NCBI RefSeq assembly: GCF_016801985.1
Contig: NZ_JAEVLS010000002.1
Location: forward strand, 248,001-312,000
Length of the DNA: 64,000 nucleotides
Direction: 5' to 3'
Origin: Steroidobacter gossypii
GTDB taxonomy: Bacteria; Pseudomonadota; Gammaproteobacteria; Steroidobacterales; Steroidobacteraceae
Positions 18,461-27,360 of the stretch are shown here, one piece after another (position 1 is the stretch's first letter; each line of letters begins with the position of its first letter). The notes below the pieces were generated by a model. It saw only the letters and a list, made by a program, of their open reading frames with translations, was not told the DNA's origin and did not search any database. The position numbers and the translations under genes are program-made.

Positions 18461-19396
18461 ATGGCCACTGATCGATTCGATGTCACCATTGTCGGCGCTG
18501 GCCCTGCCGGCCTGAGCGCTGCGCTTGTTCTAGGACGTGCGCACCGGAAGGTCCTCGTTTGTGACAGCGGCACGCCGCGCAACTGGGCATCGAAGGCGAT
18601 CCACAGTTATCTGAGTCGCGACGGCATCGATCCCACCGAATTCCGGGAGCAAGCTCGCAGCGAACTGGCACGGTACTCGGGCGTTGTCATCAAAGATGTC
18701 GAAGTGACCGAGCTGAAGCGCGCAGTGGACCACGGTTTCGAAGCGACCCTGGGCGACGCGAGCCGGGTCTTGAGCCGCAAGGTGTTGCTCGCCACCGGCG
18801 TGTTGGACCACTTGCCGCCACTGCCAGATATCGAAGCATTCTTCGGCACCAGCGTCTTTCAATGCCCCTATTGCGACGGTTGGGAGATGCGGGACCGGCC
18901 CGTTGCAGCCTATGGCAAGCGTCAGCGCGGCTTCGAAATGGCGCGCGCGCTCACTGCGTGGTTCGACGACATTGTGCTCTGTACTGACGGGGCGCCTGGG
19001 CTTTCGGAGAAGGAACTGGAACAACTGCGCCAGAATGGCATCGAGCTGCGAGCAGAGCGCATCGAGCGATTGGAAGGCGACAACGGCCAGCTGCAAGCGA
19101 TCCTGTTTCGAAATGGCGAGCGACTGCCACGCACCGCGCTGTTCTTCGATATGCCCGCCTCGGAACAGTCGACACTGGCTCAGGCATTGGGCTGCGCCGT
19201 CACCAGTCAGGGCCGCATCAAATGCGGCCAGTACGAATCGACCAGCGTTCCGGGCGTATTCGCCGCAGGCAACATCATCGGGGATGTGCAGCTGGCCATT
19301 GTGGCGGCGGCGGAGGGCGCACGCGCCGCGTTCGGAATCAATCGCGCATTGACCCGCGAAGACTTCGACGCCCCGAACCGGGGTGGTGCGGAATGA
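18461..19396 (+). CDS. Thioredoxin-reductase-like FAD oxidoreductase
   Basis: 311 residues with FAD motif VGAGPAGLSAALVLGRA near the N-terminus and a redox pair C135-P-Y-C138 in FQCPYCDGWE; the second FAD motif is AGNIIGDVQLAIVAAAEG. Bona fide TrxB has CATC and a clear GGGDSA NADPH motif, whereas here the equivalent region is AAYGKRQRGFEMA. It belongs to the TrxR-like group that often works with small disulfide substrates or unusual reductants. Electron donor and substrate are unknown. It converges on the dioxygenase gene with a 7-bp gap. Confidence 0.85.
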   Translation: MATDRFDVTIVGAGPAGLSAALVLGRAHRKVLVCDSGTPRNWASKAIHSYLSRDGIDPTEFREQARSELARYSGVVIKDVEVTELKRAVDHGFEATLGDASRVLSRKVLLATGVLDHLPPLPDIEAFFGTSVFQCPYCDGWEMRDRPVAAYGKRQRGFEMARALTAWFDDIVLCTDGAPGLSEKELEQLRQNGIELRAERIERLEGDNGQLQAILFRNGERLPRTALFFDMPASEQSTLAQALGCAVTSQGRIKCGQYESTSVPGVFAAGNIIGDVQLAIVAAAEGARAAFGINRALTREDFDAPNRGGAE

Positions 19397-19403
19397 CGCG
19401 AGC

Positions 19404-20069
19404 TCATGTCTCGCTCCACATTCGGAGCAGATTGCCGATCGCCTTGTCGAGGCGCAGTTGCGCAGCGTCGCCGCTCAGCCCGGAGCGCACATGTGCCAGG
19501 TCGAACAAAACTTCGCGTTGATCCCCGCGACGGATCAAGCTTTGTATCCAGCCCACGCAGGCAAGGCGAACGCCGCGCGTGACCGGAGTGACTTCGTGCA
19601 GCACTCCGGTGGGATAGACCACGGCCGAACCAGCGGCAGGGCGGAAGCTCCTGTCGTTCGTATCGTCTACGAATCGCAGCGCGCCGCCTTCGTAATCCTC
19701 CGGGCTCGAAAGAAACAAAGTGAAGCTCAGGTCGGTGCGCAGTGGCCAGCCATGCTCGTCGATCATCGAGGCGTCGTCGGTATGCGGGCCGTAGCGATGC
19801 CCCGAAACGTAGCGCGAGAACATGAGGTGGGACCATCGAAACGGTCTCGCATAGGCGTAGAAAATCGGGTGACGTTGCAGCGCCATTCGGACCATGCGCG
19901 CCAGCGCGACGACTTCCGGATTGCCGCCCTCCGCTTGTTCGTTGGATTTGACCGAGCGCGCAGCAGCGCCGGCCGTGATCTTGCCGTCACGGAACGGCAC
20001 GTGCGCCAGGCTTTCACAGATGCGCCCGATCTCGACAGGGCTCAACACGTCGTCCAGGACCATCATCAT
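19404..20069 (-). CDS. PKHD-type Fe(II)/2-oxoglutarate dioxygenase (PiuC-like)
   Basis: 221 residues with the iron facial triad H96-x-D98 (GPHTDDA) and H158 (LHEVTPVTRG), and R168 placed to hold 2-oxoglutarate. The ending VGWIQSLIRRGDQREVLFDL is typical of PiuC/YbiX proteins, which are usually about 225 residues. These enzymes are commonly near TonB siderophore receptors, but none is adjacent here. The sequence begins with three consecutive methionines, so the start could shift by up to two codons. Confidence 0.9.
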   Translation of the reverse strand: MMMVLDDVLSPVEIGRICESLAHVPFRDGKITAGAAARSVKSNEQAEGGNPEVVALARMVRMALQRHPIFYAYARPFRWSHLMFSRYVSGHRYGPHTDDASMIDEHGWPLRTDLSFTLFLSSPEDYEGGALRFVDDTNDRSFRPAAGSAVVYPTGVLHEVTPVTRGVRLACVGWIQSLIRRGDQREVLFDLAHVRSGLSGDAAQLRLDKAIGNLLRMWSET

Positions 20070-20246
20070 TGCTCTCTCGAGGCGGCCTTGATTTCCCGCT
20101 CCGTCCTCTCATATGGTGTGATGCGCGGACCGGGCCCCTCTGACGACGCTGCCAGGCGTCGTGATGTCGGACGCAATTCATCCAGGCGTGAGGGCCACGT
20201 GTTTACGACGCGTCCGTGCTTTCCGCCGTTTCTCGAGGAAAGCGCC

Positions 20247-20588
20247 ATGCCATTGCTTCTATGTCCGAACGACAACAGCTCCATGACCACGGTGACTCGC
20301 GCCGGCGTGCAGTTTGACATGTGCCCGGTTTGCCGTGGAGTGTGGCTCGATCGCGGCGAGCTCGAAAAGCTCATGGCTGCTGCGAGCGACGATGCGGCCG
20401 CGGCCGCTCCGCAAGCGCCGCCACAACACACCCAAGCGCCGCCTCATCAGCCACCGCCGCCACCACAACATTGGAATCGCGGCTATGGCGAACGCGGAGA
20501 ACGCGGCGAATATGGGGAGCGCGGCGAGCGTGGCGAATATGGCTACGGTTATCGCAAGAAGCGCTCGATTTTCGACATCTTCGACTGA
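20247..20588 (+). CDS. Zinc-ribbon (TFIIB-type) small protein with GERGEY repeats
   Basis: 113 residues. The N-terminal zinc ribbon has four cysteines in two pairs (LLCPNDN then DMCPVCRGVWLDRGELEKL), the zf-TFIIB pattern. The middle is low-complexity alanine/proline/histidine, followed by two 9-residue repeats (GERGERGEY, encoded at 20487-20540) and a basic end KKRSIFDIFD. The start ATG follows GGAAAG. Related proteins are widespread in Proteobacteria with no assigned function. It faces away from the dioxygenase gene. Confidence 0.8.
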   Translation: MPLLLCPNDNSSMTTVTRAGVQFDMCPVCRGVWLDRGELEKLMAAASDDAAAAAPQAPPQHTQAPPHQPPPPPQHWNRGYGERGERGEYGERGERGEYGYGYRKKRSIFDIFD

Positions 20589-20602
20589 CTCGCTGCGATT
20601 TC

Positions 20603-20644
20603 GGCCACCCGCCCGACGTGCCGGCGCAAGCCGGCCGTGTGGCC
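20603..20644 (+). terminator. Nested hairpin after the zinc-ribbon gene
   Basis: Inner stem GCCGGC-gcaa-GCCGGC (20620-20635) is enclosed by GGCCAC/GTGGCC (20603-20608 with 20639-20644). It lies 14 nt after the stop codon, with no T-run. It is a probable terminator. Confidence 0.5.
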
Positions 20645-20861
20645 TACCAGTTCTGATCGAACTTGCTTGTTCGTGTAGATTTTGTCCGAAGAAGCGGCAA
20701 TAAGACCGCGTCGATCCCCGCGTCTGCCCCGTTCTGATGCGCCGTAGTTGCAAAAGGAGTCAAAAGGCGGCAAATTCGTGCAGCCGCAGAATTGTCTGAC
20801 TAATTACATTGCGGCCCGATTGCGACTTGCGTTGAGTCATTTGCAGCACAAGGAGAGAGCA

Positions 20862-22766
20862 ATGATCGGATCCAAGCTCGGGGGATTGATCGCGATGACG
20901 GCGGCCGCCGCCCTGTTTCCAGCCAGTCACGCGGCAGCGGAGAGTCCCACCACCGCGGGGCCCGGCTTCAGGCAAGCCGAGTTTTTGGATCGCGGTGTGC
21001 TGGCGGTGAAGAGCGCCGATGGCGTCCTGGTCAGCTGGCGCCTGCTGGGCTACGAGCCCTACGGATTGAGTTTCAATGTGTATCGCGACGGTCGTCGCCT
21101 GAATGGTCGGCCGTTGAGCGGCGCGACCAACTACCTGGATCCGGCCGGTACTGAAACTTCGGTTTACAAGGTTCGAGCCGTGCTCGCGGGCTTCGAGCTG
21201 CCCAGTCTGGGGCGCGATTCAGCGCGGGTCTGGAACGGATATCACCCGGTGCCGTTGCAACGACCGGCGGGCGGAGTGACTCCGGCGGGCGAGGAGTACG
21301 TCTATCATGCCAACGACGCAAGCGTCGGCGATCTCAATGGCGATGGCGACTACGAAATCGTTTTGAAGTGGGATCCATCGAACGCCAAGGACAACTCGCA
21401 GTCGGGCTACACCGGCAACGTGTTCATCGATGCTTACGAGCTCGACGGCACATTGCTGTGGCGTATCGACCTCGGAAGAAACATTCGCGCCGGCGCGCAC
21501 TACACCCAGTTCATGGTGTACGACTTCGACGGTGATGGCAGAGCCGAAGTCGCGATGAAGACTGCCGATGGCACCACCGACGCCAAAGGAAGGGTGATCG
21601 GCGACGCCGCTGCCGACTATCGCAACAGCGCCGGCTACGTGCTCGACGGTCCCGAATTTCTAACCATGTTCGACGGCGCCACCGGCAAAGCCCTGGCAAC
21701 CATTCCATACGTGCCGCCGCGTGGTTCGGTCCCGGCGTGGGGAGACGGCTACGGCAATCGGGTCGATCGCTTCCTGGGCGGCGTCGCCTACCTCGATGGG
21801 CGTCGTCCCAGTTTGATCATGAGCCGAGGTTATTACACGCGCACGGTGATCGGTGCCTGGGACTGGCGCAATGGACGCTTCACTCAACGGTGGGTGTTCG
21901 ACTCCGACATCGCCGGCTCGCAATACATGGGGCAGGGCAATCATCAGCTGTCGGTGGCGGATGTGGATGGGGACGGCAAGGATGAAATCATCTTCGGCGC
22001 CATGACCATCGACGACGACGGCACCGTGCTGTACGCGACCAATCTCGGTCACGGCGACGCCTTGCACGTGGGCGATCTCGATCCCGACCATCCGGGCCTC
22101 GAAGTCTTCAAAGTCATGGAAAACAGAGCCTCGCCCTACGGCCTGGCGCTCTGGGACGCGGCGACGGGCCAGATTCTGTGGGGCCGCTCCACCGGCATCG
22201 ACACGGGCCGCGGTCTGTCCGCCGACTTGGATCCGAGGTATGCAGGTGAAGAGATGTGGTCCTCCGGCAGCGGCGGCTTGTCGTCGGCCACCGGCCAGCT
22301 GATCACGACGGCGGTGCCAAATTCCATCAACTACGCGATCTGGTGGGACGGCGATCTTTCCCGCGAGCTGCTCGATCACAACTTCGATGCCGGCGTCGGC
22401 GCCGGTGTGGGCCGCATCGACAAATGGGACTACGAGAACGGCGTCGCCGTGCCGATTCTGCAGGCCGAGGGCACCTATTCGAACAATTACACCAAGGGGA
22501 CGCCGGCGTTGCAGGCAGACTTGCTGGGCGACTGGCGCGAAGAAGTGATCTGGCGCTCGCAGGACAGCAGCGAGCTGCGCATTTACGCGACCAGCGATCC
22601 CACACAACACAAGTTGCGAACGCTGATGCATGACCCGGTGTATCGTCTTGCCATCGCCTGGCAGAACGTCGCCTACAATCAGCCGCCGCATCCGTCGTTC
22701 TTCCTGGGCACGGGCATGGGCTTGCCGCGGGCGCCGAAGCTTTATTACCCGATTTCCAGGCGTTAG
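20862..22766 (+). CDS. Rhamnogalacturonan lyase, PL11 family
   Basis: 634 residues with a signal peptide (cleavage near SHAAAES). Features of PL11 (YesW/YesX-like) are YDFDGDGRAEVAMKTADGT, VGDLNGDGDYEIVLKWDPSNAKDNS, SVADVDGDGKDEIIFG and DLLGDWREEVIWR. The repeated D-x-D-G-D loops are calcium sites of the beta-propeller. It cleaves the rhamnose-galacturonate backbone of pectin outside the cytoplasm. The start is at MIGSKLGGL because AAGGAGAGAG lies just upstream; the frame opens earlier without a ribosome site. The GH51 gene follows 15 bp later, suggesting one transcript. Confidence 0.93.
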   Translation: MIGSKLGGLIAMTAAAALFPASHAAAESPTTAGPGFRQAEFLDRGVLAVKSADGVLVSWRLLGYEPYGLSFNVYRDGRRLNGRPLSGATNYLDPAGTETSVYKVRAVLAGFELPSLGRDSARVWNGYHPVPLQRPAGGVTPAGEEYVYHANDASVGDLNGDGDYEIVLKWDPSNAKDNSQSGYTGNVFIDAYELDGTLLWRIDLGRNIRAGAHYTQFMVYDFDGDGRAEVAMKTADGTTDAKGRVIGDAAADYRNSAGYVLDGPEFLTMFDGATGKALATIPYVPPRGSVPAWGDGYGNRVDRFLGGVAYLDGRRPSLIMSRGYYTRTVIGAWDWRNGRFTQRWVFDSDIAGSQYMGQGNHQLSVADVDGDGKDEIIFGAMTIDDDGTVLYATNLGHGDALHVGDLDPDHPGLEVFKVMENRASPYGLALWDAATGQILWGRSTGIDTGRGLSADLDPRYAGEEMWSSGSGGLSSATGQLITTAVPNSINYAIWWDGDLSRELLDHNFDAGVGAGVGRIDKWDYENGVAVPILQAEGTYSNNYTKGTPALQADLLGDWREEVIWRSQDSSELRIYATSDPTQHKLRTLMHDPVYRLAIAWQNVAYNQPPHPSFFLGTGMGLPRAPKLYYPISRR

Positions 22767-22781
22767 TCACAAAGCGAAACA

Positions 22782-24341
22782 ATGCTGAAAACATCGATGA
22801 AGTGCACGGTGGGCGCGGCCGTCGGAATGTTCTGTTGGAACGCGGTCGCGGCCACCATTACTGCGGAGGCGACACTGCACGCCGACCAGCCCGGCCCTCA
22901 GATCTCGCGATATGTCTACGGGCAGTTCTCCGAGCATCTGGGGGCCGGCATCTACGATGGCGTTTGGGTCGGCGAAGATTCGGATATCCCCAACACTCGT
23001 GGCATTCGCAACGACGTGGTCGCCGCGCTCAAGGCCGTCAAGGTGCCGGTGATCCGATGGCCGGGCGGCTGCTTCGCCGACGAATACATCTGGCGCGACG
23101 GCATCGGCCCGCGCGACAAACGCCCGGTGAGGAAAAACAACTGGTGGGGTGGCTCGCCCGAAACGAATCGATTCGGCTCGCACGAGTTTTTCGACTTCGC
23201 CGAACAGATCGGCGCCGACGCCTATCTGGCCGTGAACGTGGGCTCGGCGACGCCGACCGTGATGCGTGAATGGATCGAATATCTCACCTCGCCGGGCGAG
23301 GACGATCTGGCCAGGGAGCGGCGTCGTAACGGCCGCGATCAGCCGTTCAAGGTGCCGTTCGTGGGCATCGGTAACGAGTCCTGGGGCTGCGGCGGCGCCA
23401 TGACCCCGGAGTACTACTCCAACGAATATCGCCGCTTTCAGGAGTTCTTCCACAAGAACGCCGACAACCCGGCGGTGCGCGTCGCCTCCGGGGCCAACGG
23501 TTCCAACACCGAGTGGACCGACGTGGTGATGAAGAACGTGGGCAACAAGCGCATGGATGCGATCAGCGTGCACTATTACACGCTGCCCACCGGCGACTGG
23601 AAAAAGAAAGGCGCCGCCACCGGCTTCAGCCGCCAGGAATGGTACGACACCATGCACTGGACGCTGCGCATGGACGAGATCCTGAAGAATCACATCGCCG
23701 TGATGGACAAGCACGACCCCGAGAAGATCGTCGGCCTGTACGTCGATGAGTGGGGTACGTGGTACGACGTGGAGGAGGGCACCAACCCGGGACATCTCTA
23801 CCAGTTGAACACGCTGCGCGACGCCGTGGTCGCGGCGGCCAACTTCAATATCTTCCACAAACATGCCGAGCGCGTGCGCATGGCCAACATCGCTCAGACG
23901 GTGAATGTGCTGCAGGCGATGATCCTGACCGATGGCGCGAAAATGGTGCTGACGCCGACCTACTATGCCTTCAAGATGTATGTTCCTTTCCAGGACTCGG
24001 TGTATCTGCCGCTGGACGTGAGTGCGCCGCTGGTCACCTCCGGCAACCGGGCGATCCCGAGCTTCAATGCCTCGGCCGCCAGGGGCAAGGACGGCAAGAC
24101 CTACCTCGCCGTCACCAATCTCACCGTCGATGACGATTTGTCGTTGTCTGTGAATCTCGGCAGCTTGCAGGCGCGCAAAGTGTCCGGTGAGGTGCTGACA
24201 GCATCGAAGATGGATGCGCTCAACGAGATGGGCGCGGCCGAGACGGTCAAGCCGGTCGTATTCAAAGGCGCGAAGCTCAATGGCGGCAAGCTGGCGTTGC
24301 GGATTCCTGCAAAGTCGGTCGTCGTGGTGGGGCTGGAGTGA
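22782..24341 (+). CDS. Alpha-L-arabinofuranosidase, GH51 family
   Basis: 519 residues, with a signal peptide ending near NAVAATITAEA. The catalytic domain has acid/base E199 in GIGNESWGCGG and nucleophile E323 in YVDEWGTWYDVEEGTNP; the upstream segment VIRWPGGCFADEYIWRDGIGP is also typical. It removes arabinose side chains from arabinan or pectin, complementing the PL11 lyase encoded just upstream. A C-terminal beta domain (about 400-519) completes the fold. Secretion is predicted, whereas many GH51 enzymes are cytoplasmic. Confidence 0.93.
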   Translation: MLKTSMKCTVGAAVGMFCWNAVAATITAEATLHADQPGPQISRYVYGQFSEHLGAGIYDGVWVGEDSDIPNTRGIRNDVVAALKAVKVPVIRWPGGCFADEYIWRDGIGPRDKRPVRKNNWWGGSPETNRFGSHEFFDFAEQIGADAYLAVNVGSATPTVMREWIEYLTSPGEDDLARERRRNGRDQPFKVPFVGIGNESWGCGGAMTPEYYSNEYRRFQEFFHKNADNPAVRVASGANGSNTEWTDVVMKNVGNKRMDAISVHYYTLPTGDWKKKGAATGFSRQEWYDTMHWTLRMDEILKNHIAVMDKHDPEKIVGLYVDEWGTWYDVEEGTNPGHLYQLNTLRDAVVAAANFNIFHKHAERVRMANIAQTVNVLQAMILTDGAKMVLTPTYYAFKMYVPFQDSVYLPLDVSAPLVTSGNRAIPSFNASAARGKDGKTYLAVTNLTVDDDLSLSVNLGSLQARKVSGEVLTASKMDALNEMGAAETVKPVVFKGAKLNGGKLALRIPAKSVVVVGLE

Positions 24342-24403
24342 AGACTGACACCGAGTCCTAACCGTTTTCGCAGATCACGGACGCTGACACGCGCGGCGTC
24401 CGG

Positions 24404-24428
24404 ACCGGCCTGGCTCGTCCGGGCCGGT
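24404..24428 (+). terminator. Hairpin between the GH51 gene and ilvE
   Basis: ACCGGCC and GGCCGGT pair over 7 bp with an 11-nt loop, 62 nt after the GH51 stop. No T-run follows. A CATAAT element at 24503-24508 further on could be the -10 box of ilvE. Confidence 0.4.
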
Positions 24429-24555
24429 ATACAACAACTCGAACCCAGATCAATAGGCGTCGATCCCGCCGGGCGGCGCTGCCGGGCGCGGCGTTTTCGG
24501 TACATAATAGGCGCCTCGCAAGCTCGCCCTCCCAGCGAGTCGGGATTTCAAGCTC

Positions 24556-25578
24556 ATGCAAACGCCCAAAGATTCAGCTGCGGCTCGCGCTCCGTTCGGC
24601 ACCGTGCTTGCTCCGACCATGGCGGTCGCCCGCTTTCAGAATGGCCAATGGCAGCCGGCCGAGATGCGGCCGACGGGAGCGATCGAGTTGCACCCGGCGG
24701 CGCACGTCCTGCACTACGCCAGCACGTGTTTCGAAGGTTTCAAGGCGTACCGCTGGGCCGATGGCAGCATCAACCTGTTTCGCGTGGATCGTCACATCGA
24801 ACGGATGCGTCAGAGTGCGCGATCGTTGATTCTGCCCGAGCCGGATGCGAAGCAGCTCGCCGAGATGATTCACGCCACGGTCAGGGTGAACCATGAATCC
24901 GTGCCCGAAGCGCCGGGCGCGTTGTATCTGCGACCGGTGTTGTTCGGCACTTCGCCAAACATCGGCGCGGCCGGAACCCCGAGCGAGGAAGCCTTGCTGG
25001 TGGTGCTGGCCAGCCCGGTCTGGGATTACTTCGGATTGAAGCCGCTGCGCATCTTTGTCGACGACGCACACGCACGCAGCGCTACGCTGATGGGCAGCGT
25101 GAAGACCGGTGGCAACTACGCCGCCGCGCTCGGTCCAACGCTCGAAGCACGACGTCGCTATCAGTCCGACCAGGTCCTGTTTGCGCCCGGCGGCGAGGTG
25201 CAGGAAACCGGCGCGGCCAATTTCGTGCTGATCCGCAAGGGCAAGCTGCTGACTCGCAAGCTGGACTCCGCCATCCTGCACGGTGTCACTCGAGATTCAT
25301 TGCTCACGCTCGCGAAGAGCGAAGGCTACGAAGTCGAAGAACGCGCCATCGACGTGCGCGAGATGTTGGATTGGGTGCGCGATGGTGAAGCGGCCTTGTC
25401 CGGCACTGCTGCAGTCCTGGCCGGCGTCGGTGTTCTGATTCACAAGGGCGAGGAGCACCGGGTGGGCAATGGCGAGGTCGGCGAAATCACCAAGACCCTG
25501 CGCGCGGCTCTGGTCGCCATGCAACGTGGCGAGACGCCGGATCGATTCGGGTGGAGCACGCCGGTCGTCCGCCCGTAA
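24556..25578 (+). CDS. ilvE: Branched-chain amino-acid aminotransferase (class IV, PLP)
   Basis: 340 residues, fold type IV. The PLP lysine is K183 in MGSVKTGGNYAAAL, with EVQETGAANFVLIRKGKLLT and the closing GTAAVLAGVGVLIHKGEEHRVG. Length and motifs fit the longer BCAT group that interconverts leucine, isoleucine and valine with their keto acids, acting in the cytoplasm. It stands alone between two hairpins with no other ilv gene near, so it is probably transcribed by itself. Confidence 0.9.
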   Translation: MQTPKDSAAARAPFGTVLAPTMAVARFQNGQWQPAEMRPTGAIELHPAAHVLHYASTCFEGFKAYRWADGSINLFRVDRHIERMRQSARSLILPEPDAKQLAEMIHATVRVNHESVPEAPGALYLRPVLFGTSPNIGAAGTPSEEALLVVLASPVWDYFGLKPLRIFVDDAHARSATLMGSVKTGGNYAAALGPTLEARRRYQSDQVLFAPGGEVQETGAANFVLIRKGKLLTRKLDSAILHGVTRDSLLTLAKSEGYEVEERAIDVREMLDWVRDGEAALSGTAAVLAGVGVLIHKGEEHRVGNGEVGEITKTLRAALVAMQRGETPDRFGWSTPVVRP

Positions 25579-25590
25579 CTGGATCACGCA

Positions 25591-25605
25591 CCCGAGCTTC
25601 TCGGG
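25591..25605 (+). terminator. Short hairpin after ilvE
   Basis: CCCGAG-ctt-CTCGGG begins 13 nt after the ilvE stop: a perfect 6-bp stem with a 3-nt loop. The flanks (GCCCG and CGGGC) can extend pairing. No T-run. Confidence 0.4.
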
Positions 25606-25647
25606 CGGGCTGCAACACAACTGTCATGTGCCCCGCATAGCATCTCG

Positions 25648-25675
25648 CGACATTTCGCCCACCGGGCGGATGTCG
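25648..25675. promoter_or_regulatory. Inverted repeat upstream of the FecI-type sigma gene
   Basis: CGACAT pairs with ATGTCG around an inner CGCCC-acc-GGGCG stem, ending 22 bp before the proposed GTG start. It may be an operator or a second terminator for ilvE. Confidence 0.35.
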
Positions 25676-25697
25676 GGAGCCGGGGTTGTCTGATCGA

Positions 25698-26327
25698 GTG
25701 ACTGCAGCGGGCGACGTACGCGTCGCCCTCGATGATGTTGAACGAGCGCGTTGGTTCATGCGGCACATCCTGCCGCATGAGGCGGCACTCCGAGGCTGGC
25801 TGTCACGTCGACGCTCTCCGGCCGCCTTCGACGTCGACGACATCGTGCAGGAAAGCTATGCCTTGCTGGCTGAGCGCGAGCGCCTCGACGATATCCTGAA
25901 TCCGCGCGCTTATCTGTTCCAGGTCGCCCATTCGCTGGTGGTTCGAAACATCCGTCGGGCACGGATCGTATCCATCCTGGCAGTCGAAGATCTCGGCATG
26001 GTCGATATGCCGGACGGCGCGGCTACTCCAGAACAAAACGCAATCGCGCACGACGATTTGCGCCAGCTCGCCGAAGTCATTGCCACCATGCCCGGGCAGA
26101 CTCGCGAGGCCTTCGTTCTCCGCCGCATCCGCGGCTTGTCGCAGCGGGAGATCGCTTCGCACATGGGGCTGTCGGAAAACACGGTCGAGAAACACATCGT
26201 GCGCGGCATCCGCTGGTTGGGAGATTGGTTGGCCAATGGCGGAAACTCACCCGCCAAAACCTCTAATGGATCGATGCCGGAAAAAAGGCGTGCGAGTGGA
26301 CGAGCGCGAATCCAGCCAGGACATTGA
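25698..26327 (+). CDS. ECF sigma factor, FecI type
   Basis: About 209 residues. Region 2 includes FDVDDIVQESYALLAERERLDDILNPRAYLFQVAHSLVVRNIRR. Region 4 includes LAEVIATMPGQTREAFVLRRIRGLSQREIASHMGLSENTVEKHIVRGI, the FecI pattern. It is expected to direct transcription of the downstream TonB receptor. The start is uncertain: GTG at 25698 is preferred, TTG at 25686 is in frame, and the first ATG (25758) would remove conserved residues. The 3' end overlaps the fecR-like gene by about 90 bp in another frame. Confidence 0.88.
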   Translation: MTAAGDVRVALDDVERARWFMRHILPHEAALRGWLSRRRSPAAFDVDDIVQESYALLAERERLDDILNPRAYLFQVAHSLVVRNIRRARIVSILAVEDLGMVDMPDGAATPEQNAIAHDDLRQLAEVIATMPGQTREAFVLRRIRGLSQREIASHMGLSENTVEKHIVRGIRWLGDWLANGGNSPAKTSNGSMPEKRRASGRARIQPGH

Positions 26328-27276
26328 TCGAATCGCTGCCCGATGGGTGGCCAGGATGGATCGTGCTCCGCTGTCCGACGCAGAAGCGGTGGAATTGCAG
26401 CAATGGTTGGCCGGCGACCCGCGTCGCCGCGGCGCGTACGTGCGCGCCCAAGCCATTTGGATGCGCAGTGAGTCCGCGCGTGCGCTGGGTCCGCAATACG
26501 ATCCGACAAACTTCCAACCGGTAGTAGCGCCAACGCCGCCTGTAAAGCGCCGCCGAAGCTTCGTGAGCTGGAGCGGTGCTCTGGCGGCTTCCCTCGTGAT
26601 CGTGGTGATGCTGGTGGCTTCGTTGCAAATCCCCACGGCCTACGCCACAGCGAAAGGAGAGATGCGCGCGGTGCCTTTGGGAGATGGCTCCACGGTCACG
26701 CTCAACACCGCTACGCGCATCAAAGTGTACGAAGACGAGGGCCGGCGAAGGATCCGCGTCCTGTACGGTGAAGTGTTGATCGAAGCGGGCACGAACGCCA
26801 CGACCTTGGTCGAGGTGGGCGACAAGCAAGTCGAAGCCTCAGCCGCGACGTTTGTAGTACGCAAGCTGGACGGGCAACCGGCGCAGGTGCTCGTGCAGGA
26901 AGGTCGCGTGGTTCTGGCCGAAGAAACGCCGTCGGCGTCCCTGCCGCTGGCGGCCAACACCAGCGCCTCGCTGCTGGAAGGCGAAGCGCAAGGATGGCAG
27001 TTGCAGGCCCTGTCGCTGGGCCAGTTGGGTCGTGAGCTCGCCTGGCGAGAAGGCAAGATTGCCTTGCAGGGTGAAACGCTGGCCGAGGCCGTCGCTCTGT
27101 ATGCTCGCTACAGCGACACGGCCATCGTTATTTCCGATCCCGAGCTCGCGCAAACTCAAGTTACCGGTTTGTTCGCTGTCAACAATCCATTGGGATTCAG
27201 CCACGCGGTCGCAGACGTGTTCGACGCGGAAGTGCGACACGAAGACGATCGCATCGTGATCGCACGCCGTCGTTGA
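26236..27276 (+). CDS. FecR-family anti-sigma/transmembrane sensor
   Basis: About 346 residues in FecR order: an N-terminal cytoplasmic DUF4880-type helix region (IAARWVARMDRAPLSDAEAVELQQWL), one membrane segment (GALAASLVIVVMLVASLQI), a periplasmic FecR domain starting KGEMRAVPLGDGSTVTLNTATRI, and a C-terminal STN-like part (ITLAEAVALYARYSDTAIVI-type). It should relay a signal from the downstream receptor to the sigma factor. Start candidates are ATG 26236, ATG 26266 and GTG 26290; the first is listed, but the later ones would shorten the overlap with the sigma gene. Confidence 0.87.
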   Translation: MAETHPPKPLMDRCRKKGVRVDERESSQDIDRIAARWVARMDRAPLSDAEAVELQQWLAGDPRRRGAYVRAQAIWMRSESARALGPQYDPTNFQPVVAPTPPVKRRRSFVSWSGALAASLVIVVMLVASLQIPTAYATAKGEMRAVPLGDGSTVTLNTATRIKVYEDEGRRRIRVLYGEVLIEAGTNATTLVEVGDKQVEASAATFVVRKLDGQPAQVLVQEGRVVLAEETPSASLPLAANTSASLLEGEAQGWQLQALSLGQLGRELAWREGKIALQGETLAEAVALYARYSDTAIVISDPELAQTQVTGLFAVNNPLGFSHAVADVFDAEVRHEDDRIVIARRR

Positions 27277-27360
27277 ACTTTTTTTGACAAGCTAGCGGAA
27301 AAGGATTCATCGGCTCTCTCTGTTCTCATCCTGCCCATTACGCAGTCGAGAACATTGAGC

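Noticed and set aside
24347-24360. TGACACCGAGTCC as a second copy of the 20-bp palindrome
   Set aside because: Only one half matches; it directly follows the GH51 stop and has no symmetry.
27284-27312. TTGACA near 27284 as a housekeeping promoter for the STN receptor
   Set aside because: No acceptable -10 box lies at the right distance; a FecI-type promoter is likelier but cannot be defined by eye.
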